Source: Polyangiaceae bacterium (GTDB lineage: Bacteria; Myxococcota; Polyangia; Polyangiales; Polyangiaceae). From it: DNA of 15,383 nt. A program made the position numbers and the translations under genes. Under the pieces are notes generated by a model that saw only the letters and a program-made list of their open reading frames with translations, made no database searches and had not been told where the DNA came from. Shown here in pieces: positions 6,488-13,293 of this stretch; the first letter of the stretch is position 1, and each line of letters begins with the position of its first letter. The stretch is taken from positions 1-15,383 of the forward strand of contig JAICTU010000199.1 of NCBI GenBank assembly GCA_025936205.1, in the 5' to 3' direction.

Positions 6488-8197
6488 ATGCGCGCCGTGA
6501 CCAGCACTTCTCCTCACGGTTCTCACGGCTCCTCCCTTCCCCAGCGCTTTGCCGGGGACACCCCCGCGCCCCCGTGGTCCGAGCGCCCTGCCGTCCAGCA
6601 ACTCGAACGGCACTTCAGCGAGGTCGGAGCGCTGCACCTGCGGCAGCTCTTCCAGGAAGACGCACAGCGCGGTGAACGCTTCTGCGCGGAAGGCTGCGGC
6701 CTTTATCTGGACTACTCGAAGAACCGGATCGTGCCGCGCACCCTGGAGCTGCTGCTCGGTCTGGCGCGGGAAGCGCGCCTGCCGGCCGCGATCGAGGCCA
6801 TGTTCAGCGGGGCGGAGCTCAACTTCACCGAGCACCGTTCGGTGTTGCACACGGCGCTGCGCTTGCCGCGCGAACAGGCGTTGGTGGTCGGCGGGCGCAA
6901 CCTCACGGCCGACGTGCACGAGGTGCTGGACAAGATGGCTGGCTTCGCGCGCGAGCTGCGCGAGGGGCGCTGGCTGGGGCATACCGGCAAGCGCATCCGG
7001 AACGTGGTCAACGTGGGCATCGGCGGCTCCGATCTCGGCCCAGTGATGGCCTACGAGGCCCTGCGCGCCTTCAGCGATCGCAACCTGAGCCTACGCTTCG
7101 TTTCCAACGTGGACGCGACCGACTTCGCGGAGGCGACCCACGGCCTGGACCCGAGCGAGACGCTGTTCATCATCTGCTCGAAGACCTTCACTACACAGGA
7201 GACGCTGGCCAATGCCCGGCTCGCGCGCAGCTGGCTGGTGAAAGGCCTCGGTGCCGAGCAGGCGGTGCGGCGCCACTTCGTGGCCGTATCCACGAACGCC
7301 GAAGAGGTGGCGAAGTTCGGGATCGACACCGTCAACATGTTCGGTTTCTGGGACTGGGTGGGCGGACGCTACTCGGTCGACTCCGCCATCGGGCTCTCGC
7401 TGATGGTCGCGATCGGGCCCGAGGCCTTCGGTGAATTCCTCGGCGGATTCCACGACATGGACCAACACTTCAAAAGTGCTCCCTGGGAGCGCAATCTGCC
7501 CCTGCTGCTGGGCACCTTGGGCGTCTGGTACAACAACTTCTTCGGCGCCGAGTCGTACGCGATCCTGCCCTACGATCAGTATCTCAACCGCTTCAGTGCG
7601 TACCTGCAGCAGCTCGATATGGAGAGCAACGGCAAGTACGTCGGCGTCGACGGCAAGCGCGTGCCGCAACAGACGGGGCCCGTGATCTGGGGCCAGCCCG
7701 GCACCAATGGGCAGCACGCCTTCTATCAACTGTTGCATCAGGGAACGAAGCTAATCCCGGCGGACTTCATCGGTTTTTCGCGCAGCCTGAACCCTCTGGG
7801 AGATCATCACGATCTGTTGATGGCGAACTTCTTCGCACAGACCGAGGCGCTCGCATTCGGCAAGACGCTGGACCAGGTCAAGGCCGAGGGGGTGCCCGCG
7901 GAGCTCGCTCCGCACAAGGTGTTCGAGGGCAATCGGCCCACCAATACGTTGCTCGCCGAACGGCTCACGCCGCGGCTCCTGGGCACGCTGATCGCCCTCT
8001 ACGAGCACAAGGTGTTCGTTCAGGGCGTGATCTGGAATATCAACTCGTTCGATCAGTGGGGTGTGGAGCTGGGCAAGGTGCTCGCCAAGCGGATCACCGG
8101 AGAGCTGCCCACGACCGGTGCCCTGAACCACGACAGCTCCACGAACGCGCTGATCCGCCGGTACCGCGCCCAGCGCGCGCCGGTATCGAAGAGCTGA
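6488..8197 (+). CDS. pgi: Glucose-6-phosphate isomerase
   Basis: This cytoplasmic enzyme interconverts glucose-6-phosphate and fructose-6-phosphate, joining glycolysis to the pentose phosphate genes downstream. The 569-residue length matches the long E. coli/animal type. Visible landmarks are [10 protein letters not shown] (176-185), SKTFTTQET (231-239), family signature [15 protein letters not shown] (290-304), [10 protein letters not shown], and signature [12 protein letters not shown] ending in K530; H440/H441 lie in [11 protein letters not shown]. In the segment that usually reads [11 protein letters not shown], where the Glu is the isomerisation base, this protein has [11 protein letters not shown] (402-412; Gln403, codon cag). 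That is unexpected for an active isomerase, although some lineages vary here. The start is uncertain between ATG 6488 and GTG 6497: neither has a ribosome-binding site, and the upstream promoter-like spacing favours GTG. Confidence 0.95.
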   Translation: MRAVTSTSPHGSHGSSLPQRFAGDTPAPPWSERPAVQQLERHFSEVGALHLRQLFQEDAQRGERFCAEGCGLYLDYSKNRIVPRTLELLLGLAREARLPAAIEAMFSGAELNFTEHRSVLHTALRLPREQALVVGGRNLTADVHEVLDKMAGFARELREGRWLGHTGKRIRNVVNVGIGGSDLGPVMAYEALRAFSDRNLSLRFVSNVDATDFAEATHGLDPSETLFIICSKTFTTQETLANARLARSWLVKGLGAEQAVRRHFVAVSTNAEEVAKFGIDTVNMFGFWDWVGGRYSVDSAIGLSLMVAIGPEAFGEFLGGFHDMDQHFKSAPWERNLPLLLGTLGVWYNNFFGAESYAILPYDQYLNRFSAYLQQLDMESNGKYVGVDGKRVPQQTGPVIWGQPGTNGQHAFYQLLHQGTKLIPADFIGFSRSLNPLGDHHDLLMANFFAQTEALAFGKTLDQVKAEGVPAELAPHKVFEGNRPTNTLLAERLTPRLLGTLIALYEHKVFVQGVIWNINSFDQWGVELGKVLAKRITGELPTTGALNHDSSTNALIRRYRAQRAPVSKS

Positions 8198-8410
8198 GTC
8201 GTCCGCCGCTCGGGGCGCTGAATCTTCCGCTGAGCGGGCGGTGGGGCGGCCGCGAACGTGAAGCCGCAGAAACGCCCCGGGCCTTCACGCTCGAGCCCAA
8301 GTGGCCGACCGTGGTGGAGAATGCGAAAGGCCTTGGCGGCCTGCGGGCAGCTCCATCACAATCGCGCCACGGCAGCGGAAACTTCACGTTGCCGAGAGGG
8401 GGGAAGGCAA
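8198..8410. other. Intergenic gap between pgi and the hydrolase gene
   Basis: The 213-nt gap has no supportable gene. CCGCTC (8206-8211) and GAGCGG (8232-8237) form a 6-bp inverted repeat with a 20-nt loop soon after the pgi stop, too weak to call a terminator. A poor promoter-like pair, TTGGCG (8333-8338) and CACAAT (8357-8362) with an 18-bp spacer, might drive the hydrolase gene. A purine-rich Shine-Dalgarno stretch (GAGAGGGGGGAAGG) closes the gap just before the ATG at 8411. Confidence 0.35.
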
Positions 8411-9262
8411 ATGAACGAAGCATTCTTCGAGGCCCAGGATGGTGTGAAGATCTTCACGCGCTCCTGGTTGCCGCAGACCAGCGCAGCAGCCGCCGTCGTG
8501 ATCGTCCACGGTTTCAAGTCGCACAGCGGCCTCTACGACTGGCCGGCGCAGCGGCTGGTCGAGCGCCGTATCGCGGTGCACGCGCTCGATCTGCGCGGGC
8601 ACGGTAAGTCCGATGGCGAGCGCTTCTACGTGCAACACTTCAGCGACTACGTTGGAGACGTCGCCCAGCTCGTCGCTCGCGCTCGAGCCCGGCACCCGGG
8701 GTTGCCGCTGTTTCTGCTCGGGCACAGCGCCGGCGGCGTCATCTCCTGCCTGTACGCGCTGGAACACCAGAGCGAGCTCAAGGGGCTTGTTTGCGAAAGC
8801 TTCGCGCACGAGGTGCCCGCGCCGGAGCTCGCCCTCACGCTGCTCAAGGGCCTGAGCCGAGTCGCTCCCCACGCCCACGTCCTGAGCCTGAAGGACGAGG
8901 ATTTCTCGCGCGACGCGGGCTTCGTGGAGCGGATGAAGACAGACCCGTTGATCGTGCATACCGCCGGCGCATCGCAGACGATCGCGGAGATGATCCGCGC
9001 AGACGAGCGGCTGCGGCGCGAATTTCCGCGTATCACCCTGCCCATATTGATTCTCCATGGCACCGCGGATCGAGCCACTTTGCCGCACGGCAGCCAGCGC
9101 TTCTACGACTCCGCCGGCTCGGCCGACAAGACCCTGAAACTCTACGAGGGGCACTACCACGATCTGTTGAACGACCTCGACAAGGAGCGGGTCATGGCCG
9201 ATATCATCGAGTGGGTGACCACCCACTCCATTCTGCCCCAACCGCACCCCCTCACTAACTAG
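8411..9262 (+). CDS. Monoacylglycerol lipase-like alpha/beta hydrolase
   Basis: The 283-residue protein is a serine alpha/beta hydrolase of the monoacylglycerol lipase/lysophospholipase L2 group (Hydrolase_4). The oxyanion-hole motif HGFKSHSGLY (33-42) is followed by LDLRGHGKSDG (59-69), the nucleophile elbow GHSAGG with S106, the acid D220 in LHGTADRATLP, and the catalytic His in YEGHYHDLLND (H250 most likely). There is no signal peptide, so it should be cytoplasmic. The start ATG at 8411 is supported by an excellent upstream ribosome-binding site. The next gene, pgl, begins 34 nt after its stop, so the two are probably co-transcribed. The substrate cannot be deduced: the family acts on acylglycerols and lysophospholipids, and the pentose phosphate neighbours do not explain it. 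Activity on a sugar lactone is only a remote possibility. Confidence 0.9.
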   Translation: MNEAFFEAQDGVKIFTRSWLPQTSAAAAVVIVHGFKSHSGLYDWPAQRLVERRIAVHALDLRGHGKSDGERFYVQHFSDYVGDVAQLVARARARHPGLPLFLLGHSAGGVISCLYALEHQSELKGLVCESFAHEVPAPELALTLLKGLSRVAPHAHVLSLKDEDFSRDAGFVERMKTDPLIVHTAGASQTIAEMIRADERLRREFPRITLPILILHGTADRATLPHGSQRFYDSAGSADKTLKLYEGHYHDLLNDLDKERVMADIIEWVTTHSILPQPHPLTN

Positions 9263-9296
9263 CTCTTCAACCAGCTTCACCAGATTGGGATGGAAC

Positions 9297-10145
9297 ATGC
9301 CGCTCTCGGTGCTCCCAGATCGTGACGACCTGATGCGCGCTGCTGCGGAGCGGGTCGCACAGCTCGCGCAGCGCGCCATCGCGGCTCGTGGTCGTTTCGA
9401 TTGGGCGCTCGCGGGCGGCAAGACTCCCGAGCAGCTGTATGGCCTCCTGGCGCAGCCACCCTATGCCCCTTCCCCCGCGGGAGAGCCGGGCCGCATCGAC
9501 TGGGCGCGGGTGCACTTCTTCTGGAGTGACGAGCGCTGCGTTCCGCCGGAGCACGCTGACAGCAACTACGGCATGGCTCGCCACAGCTTGCTCGATCGCG
9601 TGCGGCCGCCGGAAGCAAACGTGCACCGCATGCGCGGCGAGCAGCCGCCGTTGCTCGAAGCGAGCCGCTACGAGCGCGAGCTGGTCGCTGCGCAGCAAGA
9701 GGTCGGCTTCGCTTCGGGGGGCGCTGCATCCGGCGGCGGCGCGGGCTGTCCCGCGGCAAGTCTTCCTGCTGGGGCTCCGCCGCGGCTCGACCTGATCCTG
9801 CTCGGCATGGGGGCAGACGGTCACACCGCGTCGCTGTTTCCGGGCCAGCCCACGCTCTCCGAGCGCATGCGCTGGGTGGTGGCCGCGCACACGAACGCTT
9901 CCGGCGTGGCGCGCTTGACCTTCACCCTGCCGTTGATCAACGCGGCGCGCGCGGTGCTGTTCCTGGTCGCGGGGCGAGACAAAGCACGTGCGCTCGCCAC
10001 GGTCCTGGGAAGGGCCGGCAGCCCCTCCACGCCCGGTGACACAGCGGCTCCGGGTGACACGGAAGCGTTGCCGGCGCAGCGCGTCCAGCCTGCCGACGGA
10101 GAGCTCGAATGGCTCGTCGACGCCGAAGCGGCCACGTTGTTGTAG
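9297..10145 (+). CDS. pgl: 6-phosphogluconolactonase
   Basis: Hydrolyses 6-phosphogluconolactone, made by Zwf, to 6-phosphogluconate, the substrate of Gnd; both partner genes follow. It belongs to the DevB/SOL type (NagB-like fold). Landmarks are LAGGKTPE (38-45), FFWSDERCVPPEHADSNYGMA (74-94) and LGMGADGHTASLFPG (169-183), followed by the TFTLPLINAAR segment. The 282-residue length is above the usual 230-250 because of two low-complexity insertions: a Gly/Ala-rich stretch around 136-161, just before the PRLDLILLG strand, and a stretch around 241-262 that includes a six-residue repeat (PGDTAA/PGDTEA). ATG 9297 is preferred over an in-frame TTG at 9285 because it begins the conserved region and has GGGATGGA just upstream. 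Confidence 0.94.
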   Translation: MPLSVLPDRDDLMRAAAERVAQLAQRAIAARGRFDWALAGGKTPEQLYGLLAQPPYAPSPAGEPGRIDWARVHFFWSDERCVPPEHADSNYGMARHSLLDRVRPPEANVHRMRGEQPPLLEASRYERELVAAQQEVGFASGGAASGGGAGCPAASLPAGAPPRLDLILLGMGADGHTASLFPGQPTLSERMRWVVAAHTNASGVARLTFTLPLINAARAVLFLVAGRDKARALATVLGRAGSPSTPGDTAAPGDTEALPAQRVQPADGELEWLVDAEAATLL

Positions 10146-10236
10146 GCCTGTTGTGGCGGCGGGCTCGTGTCAACGGACGCTTTGTTGAGCCTCGGCCCTT
10201 GACGGCGCGAGCGCACCCGCCCAAGACCGGCGTATC

Positions 10237-10244
10237 AAAGGAGA
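10237..10244 (+). promoter_or_regulatory. Strong Shine-Dalgarno sequence for gnd
   Basis: AAAGGAGA precedes the gnd ATG (10249) with about 5 nt between AGGAG and the start codon, the best ribosome-binding site in the window. It lies at the end of a 103-nt gap after pgl in which I see no convincing promoter: TTGACG at 10199-10204 lacks a well-spaced -10. Confidence 0.75.
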
Positions 10245-10248
10245 CGCG

Positions 10249-11283
10249 ATGCAGTTTGGCATGATTGGTCTCGGGCGCATGGGCGCCAACATGGTGCGCC
10301 GCCTGGTCCGAGGCGGGCACGAGTGTGTGGTCTACGATCGAGCGCCGGCCGCCATCGAGGCTGTCGTCAAAGAGGGTGCGCGCGGTTCGGCGTCGCTCGC
10401 CGAGCTGGTGCGGCAGCTGAAGCCTCCGCGCAGTCTGTGCCTGATGGTACCGGCTGCCTACGTGGACTCCTCGATCACGGAGATCGCCCCGCTGCTGCAG
10501 CGCGGAGACGTGCTGATCGACGGCGGCAACTCGAATTATCAGGACGATATCGCGCGCTCCTCGCGCCTCGCCGAGCGCGGCATCGACTACATCGACATGG
10601 GCACCAGCGGCGGTGTCTGGGGGCTCGAGCGCGGCTACTGCTTGATGATCGGCGGCAAACGCGAGGTGGTCGAGCGGCTGGATCCGATCTTCGCGACGCT
10701 GGCTCCGGGCAGCTCCGGGATTGCCCCCACCCCCGATCGAAAAGCACCCAGCACGGCGGAGCGTGGCTATCTGCACTGCGGTCCGAGCGGAGCTGGGCAT
10801 TTCGTGAAGATGATCCACAACGGCATCGAGTACGGGCTCATGGCCGCCTACGCCGAGGGCTTCAACATCCTGCGGCACGCCGGCATCGGCAAGGGGCACG
10901 AGGGCGGTGAAGACGCCGAGACCACGCCGTTGCGGCACCCCGAGCACTACTCCTACGACTTCAACCTGGCCGATATCGCAGAACTGTGGCGCCGCGGCAG
11001 CGTCATCACCTCCTGGCTGCTCGATCTCACGGCGCAGGCGCTCGCCACCGACGCAGATCTGGAGCATTTCGGCGGGAAGGTTTCCGACTCGGGCGAAGGG
11101 CGCTGGACGGTAGCCGCTGCCAACGATCTGGGTGTACCCGCCCACGTGTTGACGGCGGCGCTGTTCGAGCGCTTCTCTTCCCGCGATCTCGATCTGTTCC
11201 AGAACAAGGTGCTCTCTGCGATGCGCTTCGGCTTCGGCGGGCACGTCGAGAAGGGCGCGGAAAAAGCGCGAGGCGGGAAATGA
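10249..11283 (+). CDS. gnd: 6-phosphogluconate dehydrogenase, short (decarboxylating) form
   Basis: Oxidatively decarboxylates 6-phosphogluconate to ribulose-5-phosphate. At 344 residues this is the short form; the long form has about 470. The Rossmann motif [10 protein letters not shown] (7-16) is followed by VVYDR with D30 at the end of the second strand. Other landmarks are DGGNSNY (91-97), GTSGGVWG (118-125), and [21 protein letters not shown] (176-196), which holds the catalytic K187, N191 and E194; SGEGRWT (281-287) and MRFGFGGH (325-332) follow. The long NADP enzymes read NR(S/T) after the second strand; the Asp here hints at NAD+ or dual use, which is inference. The stop overlaps the zwf ATG by 4 nt (ATGA), so the two are translationally coupled. 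Confidence 0.95.
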   Translation: MQFGMIGLGRMGANMVRRLVRGGHECVVYDRAPAAIEAVVKEGARGSASLAELVRQLKPPRSLCLMVPAAYVDSSITEIAPLLQRGDVLIDGGNSNYQDDIARSSRLAERGIDYIDMGTSGGVWGLERGYCLMIGGKREVVERLDPIFATLAPGSSGIAPTPDRKAPSTAERGYLHCGPSGAGHFVKMIHNGIEYGLMAAYAEGFNILRHAGIGKGHEGGEDAETTPLRHPEHYSYDFNLADIAELWRRGSVITSWLLDLTAQALATDADLEHFGGKVSDSGEGRWTVAAANDLGVPAHVLTAALFERFSSRDLDLFQNKVLSAMRFGFGGHVEKGAEKARGGK

Positions 11284-12743
11284 GCGGTGTCACGGGGAGC
11301 GGTGCCAAAGCGAGCAATGGGCGCACGCGTTCCGACGCGCTGGTGTTCTTCGGTGCCAGCGGTGATCTCGCGTACAAGAAGATCTTCCCGGCGTTTCAGG
11401 CGCTCGCGCGCCGCGGCAAGCTCGACTTTCCGGTGATCGGCTTCGGGCGATCGGGCTGGACGCGGGAGCAGCTGACCGAGCGCGCCAAGGCCAGCGTGAG
11501 CGAAAACGGCGGATACGATCCGCAGGCGTTCTCCGTGCTCGCCGAGCGGCTCGAGTACGTCGATGGGGACTACAACGATCCGCGTTCGTTCGAGAAGATC
11601 CACCAGGTGCTGGAGAAGTGGCAGGCCAAGCGCCCTGCCCACTATCTGGCCATTCCGCCCAGCGTGTTCCCGGCGGTGGTCAAGAATCTGCACGTCGCCA
11701 GCTGCACCAATGACGCGCGGGTGATCGTGGAGAAACCCTTCGGGCGTGACCTGGAGTCCGCGCAGGCGCTGAACCGCACGCTGCACGAGGCCTTCCCCGA
11801 GGAGCGCATCTTCCGCATCGATCACTATCTCGGCAAAGAGGCGGTACAGAACATGCTGTACTTCCGCTTTGCGAACGCCTTCCTCGAGCCGATCTGGAAC
11901 CGGCACTATGTCGAGAGCGTGCAGATCACGATGGCGGAAGACTTCGGCGTCAAGGGGCGCGGCAAGTTCTACGAAGAGACAGGCGTGGTTCGTGACGTGA
12001 TCCAGAACCACCTGCTGCAGATCGTGAGCTACCTGGCGATGGAAGCACCTTCGGGTACGTACGCCGAGGCGATCCGGGACGAGCAGGCCAAGGTCCTGCG
12101 CACCGTGCGCCCGCTGAGCCCCGACCACCTGGTCTGTGGTCAGTTTCGTGGCTATCGCGATGAACCCGGCGTCGCCAAGGATTCCAAGGTGCCGACCTAC
12201 GCGGCGTTGCAGCTGTTCGTCGATTCCTGGCGCTGGGACGGCGTGCCGTTCCTGGTACAGGCCGGCAAGAACCTGGCGACGACGTACACCGAGGTCAACG
12301 TCAAGCTGCGTCGGGCGCCGCAAGTGGTGTTCAGCGAGCAAACGCCACCCGCTTCCAACTACGTGCGCTTCCGGCTCAGCCCCGAGGTCATGATCGCCAT
12401 CGGCGCACGCGCCAAGCGCGGCGGCGAGCTGATGGTGGGCGACCCGCTGGAGCTTTCGGTGGTCGGAGTGCCGCCCCCGGGGCAGGACGGGCGAATGGGC
12501 GACTACGAACGCCTGCTGGGCGACGTGATCGCGGGCGACGCCACGTTGTTCGCGCGCCAGGACGTCGTGGAGGCCGCGTGGTCCATCGTCGCACCCGCCC
12601 TGGAGAACCCGGGCCCGGTCTACGAGTACGACCCCGGTTCCTGGGGTCCGCGCGAAGCCGAGCGTTTGATCAAAACGGACCGCAGCGAGCAAGCACAGCG
12701 TCCCAGCGGCCACCAGGGCAGCACGAAGGGCAGCACCAAGTAA
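11280..12743 (+). CDS. zwf: Glucose-6-phosphate 1-dehydrogenase
   Basis: Catalyses the first step of the oxidative pentose phosphate pathway, glucose-6-phosphate to 6-phosphogluconolactone, reducing NAD(P)+. The 487-residue protein shows the nucleotide-binding [12 protein letters not shown] (23-34), EKPFGRDL (151-158), the family signature RIDHYLGKE (179-187) with H182 and K186, and the catalytic-base histidine H244 in [12 protein letters not shown]. The LRRAP and VRFRLSP strands of the C-terminal domain are present. The C-terminus ends in a small duplicated GSTKGSTK tail encoded by a 12-bp imperfect direct repeat, which probably has no catalytic role. ATG 11280 is chosen because it overlaps the gnd stop; the codons upstream in the same frame lie inside gnd. 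It is the last pentose phosphate gene, followed by a GC-rich stem. Confidence 0.96.
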   Translation: MSGVTGSGAKASNGRTRSDALVFFGASGDLAYKKIFPAFQALARRGKLDFPVIGFGRSGWTREQLTERAKASVSENGGYDPQAFSVLAERLEYVDGDYNDPRSFEKIHQVLEKWQAKRPAHYLAIPPSVFPAVVKNLHVASCTNDARVIVEKPFGRDLESAQALNRTLHEAFPEERIFRIDHYLGKEAVQNMLYFRFANAFLEPIWNRHYVESVQITMAEDFGVKGRGKFYEETGVVRDVIQNHLLQIVSYLAMEAPSGTYAEAIRDEQAKVLRTVRPLSPDHLVCGQFRGYRDEPGVAKDSKVPTYAALQLFVDSWRWDGVPFLVQAGKNLATTYTEVNVKLRRAPQVVFSEQTPPASNYVRFRLSPEVMIAIGARAKRGGELMVGDPLELSVVGVPPPGQDGRMGDYERLLGDVIAGDATLFARQDVVEAAWSIVAPALENPGPVYEYDPGSWGPREAERLIKTDRSEQAQRPSGHQGSTKGSTK

Positions 12744-12749
12744 CCAAGA

Positions 12750-12778
12750 GGGCGGCGTTGCAGAGTGGTCAGCCGCCC
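12750..12778 (+). terminator. Weak terminator-like stem after zwf
   Basis: GGGCGGC (12750-12756) and GCCGCCC (12772-12778) form a perfect 7-bp stem with a 15-nt loop, beginning 6 nt after the zwf stop. No T tract follows. In GC-rich genomes such stems can end transcription without U runs, but the evidence is slight. It overlaps the candidate promoter of the next gene. Confidence 0.3.
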
Positions 12779-12794
12779 CCGCCCGTTGTAGAAT
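12766..12794 (+). promoter_or_regulatory. Candidate promoter for the metal-efflux operon
   Basis: TGGTCA (12766-12771, 4 of 6 to the -35 consensus) and TAGAAT (12789-12794, 5 of 6 to the -10 consensus) are spaced by 17 bp. Transcription would start near 12801-12803, at the GTG of the Cys-rich protein (12803), predicting a leaderless mRNA; no Shine-Dalgarno sequence precedes that GTG. Prediction from spacing only. Confidence 0.4.
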
Positions 12795-12802
12795 CCTCGG
12801 GC

Positions 12803-13144
12803 GTGCTCCGGCGGCTGTTCCAACTCCTGCTCCTCGTGCTCAGCGTGCAGCTGGGCGGGTTGGCTGATGCGTTCGCCTACGGCGCGGGCCTCAACGACGA
12901 CGAGCAGGGGTGTTGCTCGGACTGTCCGACAGAGAAGTCTGGGCTGGGATGTGCGCCGGGTTGCAGGCTCTGCCACTGTCATCAGGCGGGGGTTGCGCGC
13001 TTGCCAGAGCTAAATCGGCCGCTGTTGCTGCTGCCCGCCGATCAGGCCGGCACCGAGCATTGCTGGAACGCGCTGGCGGCCCCCCGTCAGCCGTTCTCGT
13101 CTGCCCTCTACCGGCCTCCCCGAGCGCTGACGATTCCGGTCTGA
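12803..13144 (+). CDS. Small secreted Cys/His-rich putative metal-binding protein
   Basis: The 113-residue protein begins with a clear signal peptide: two arginines, a Leu/Val-rich core (residues 5-20) and likely cleavage after ADAFA (residue 25). The mature part has a dense cysteine/histidine cluster: C37, C38, C41, C50, C54, C57, H58, C59 and H60, with H86 and C87 further on. The CxxCHCH core suggests metal binding or disulfides in the periplasm. The C-terminus (YRPPRALTIPV) recalls the Pro/Arg-rich tails of small proteins found before Czc-type efflux operons, but I cannot name the family. The genes that follow encode an RND-type metal efflux system, which supports a role as metal sensor, chaperone or sequestering protein. 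Start GTG 12803 is chosen because it begins the signal peptide just after a -10-like box. Confidence 0.75.
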   Translation: MLRRLFQLLLLVLSVQLGGLADAFAYGAGLNDDEQGCCSDCPTEKSGLGCAPGCRLCHCHQAGVARLPELNRPLLLLPADQAGTEHCWNALAAPRQPFSSALYRPPRALTIPV

Positions 13145-13145
13145 A

Positions 13146-13160
13146 GTCGCGGGACGCGAC
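13146..13160 (+). promoter_or_regulatory. Hairpin 1 of the intercistronic leader
   Basis: GTCGCG (13146-13151) and CGCGAC (13155-13160) form a perfect 6-bp stem with a 3-nt loop, directly after the stop of the Cys-rich protein gene. It competes with a longer-range pairing of GGGACGC (13151-13157) with GCGTCCC (13229-13235). Confidence 0.4.
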
Positions 13161-13177
13161 GTCCTGGCTCTGCGCTC

Positions 13178-13203
13178 CCAGTGCTCCGTACTTTGAGCAC
13201 TGG
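13178..13203 (+). promoter_or_regulatory. Hairpin 2: perfect 9-bp inverted repeat
   Basis: CCAGTGCTC (13178-13186) and GAGCACTGG (13195-13203) flank an 8-nt loop. It is the longest perfect spaced repeat in the first part of the gap and fits both alternative folds of the leader. It could be an RNA hairpin or a protein-binding site for a dimeric regulator. No T tract follows. Confidence 0.5.
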
Positions 13204-13215
13204 CCCTGCCATGAG

Positions 13216-13243
13216 CAGGACCCCTCGTGCGTCCCCCGTCCTG
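13216..13243 (+). promoter_or_regulatory. Hairpin 3 with an alternative upstream partner
   Basis: CAGGAC (13216-13221) can pair with GTCCTG at 13238-13243 (16-nt loop) or with an identical GTCCTG at 13161-13166. The upstream pairing extends with GAG (13213-13215) to CTC (13168-13170) past one bulged G. The two pairings exclude each other, as in attenuators and riboswitches. Pairing is seen in sequence; switching is inferred. Confidence 0.35.
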
Positions 13244-13248
13244 GAATC

Positions 13249-13271
13249 GCTCGCGAGCACAGCTCGCGAGC
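13249..13271 (+). promoter_or_regulatory. Tandem palindrome GCTCGCGAGC-aca-GCTCGCGAGC
   Basis: A 10-bp perfect palindrome occurs twice, at 13249-13258 and 13262-13271, separated by ACA. As RNA the two copies would form a 10-bp stem with a 3-nt loop ending 22 nt before the ATG of the outer-membrane-factor gene and about 9 nt before its ribosome-binding site. As DNA it would be two operator-like sites 13 bp apart. Either a translational/processing element or a repressor site is possible. Confidence 0.55.
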
Positions 13272-13293
13272 CTCTCGAGTGGGAGCATGGAAC

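Noticed and set aside
8206..8237. Inverted repeat CCGCTC/GAGCGG after pgi as a terminator
   Set aside because: Only 6 bp with a 20-nt loop and no T tract; expected by chance at this GC content.
10199..10238. Promoter for gnd from TTGACG and TATCAA
   Set aside because: The spacer would be about 28 bp, far from functional spacing.
9937..11244. Minus-strand open frame of 435 codons across pgl-gnd
   Set aside because: Low-complexity Ala/Arg/His-rich translation, antisense to two well-identified genes.
10953..12713. Long open frame of 586 codons on the minus strand across gnd-zwf
   Set aside because: It is fully antisense to zwf and the end of gnd, has no recognisable motifs, and is explained by the scarcity of stops opposite GC-rich codons.
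12718..12740. Tandem repeat at the zwf 3' end (GSTKGSTK)
   Set aside because: Only two imperfect 12-bp units in a non-conserved tail; likely neutral.
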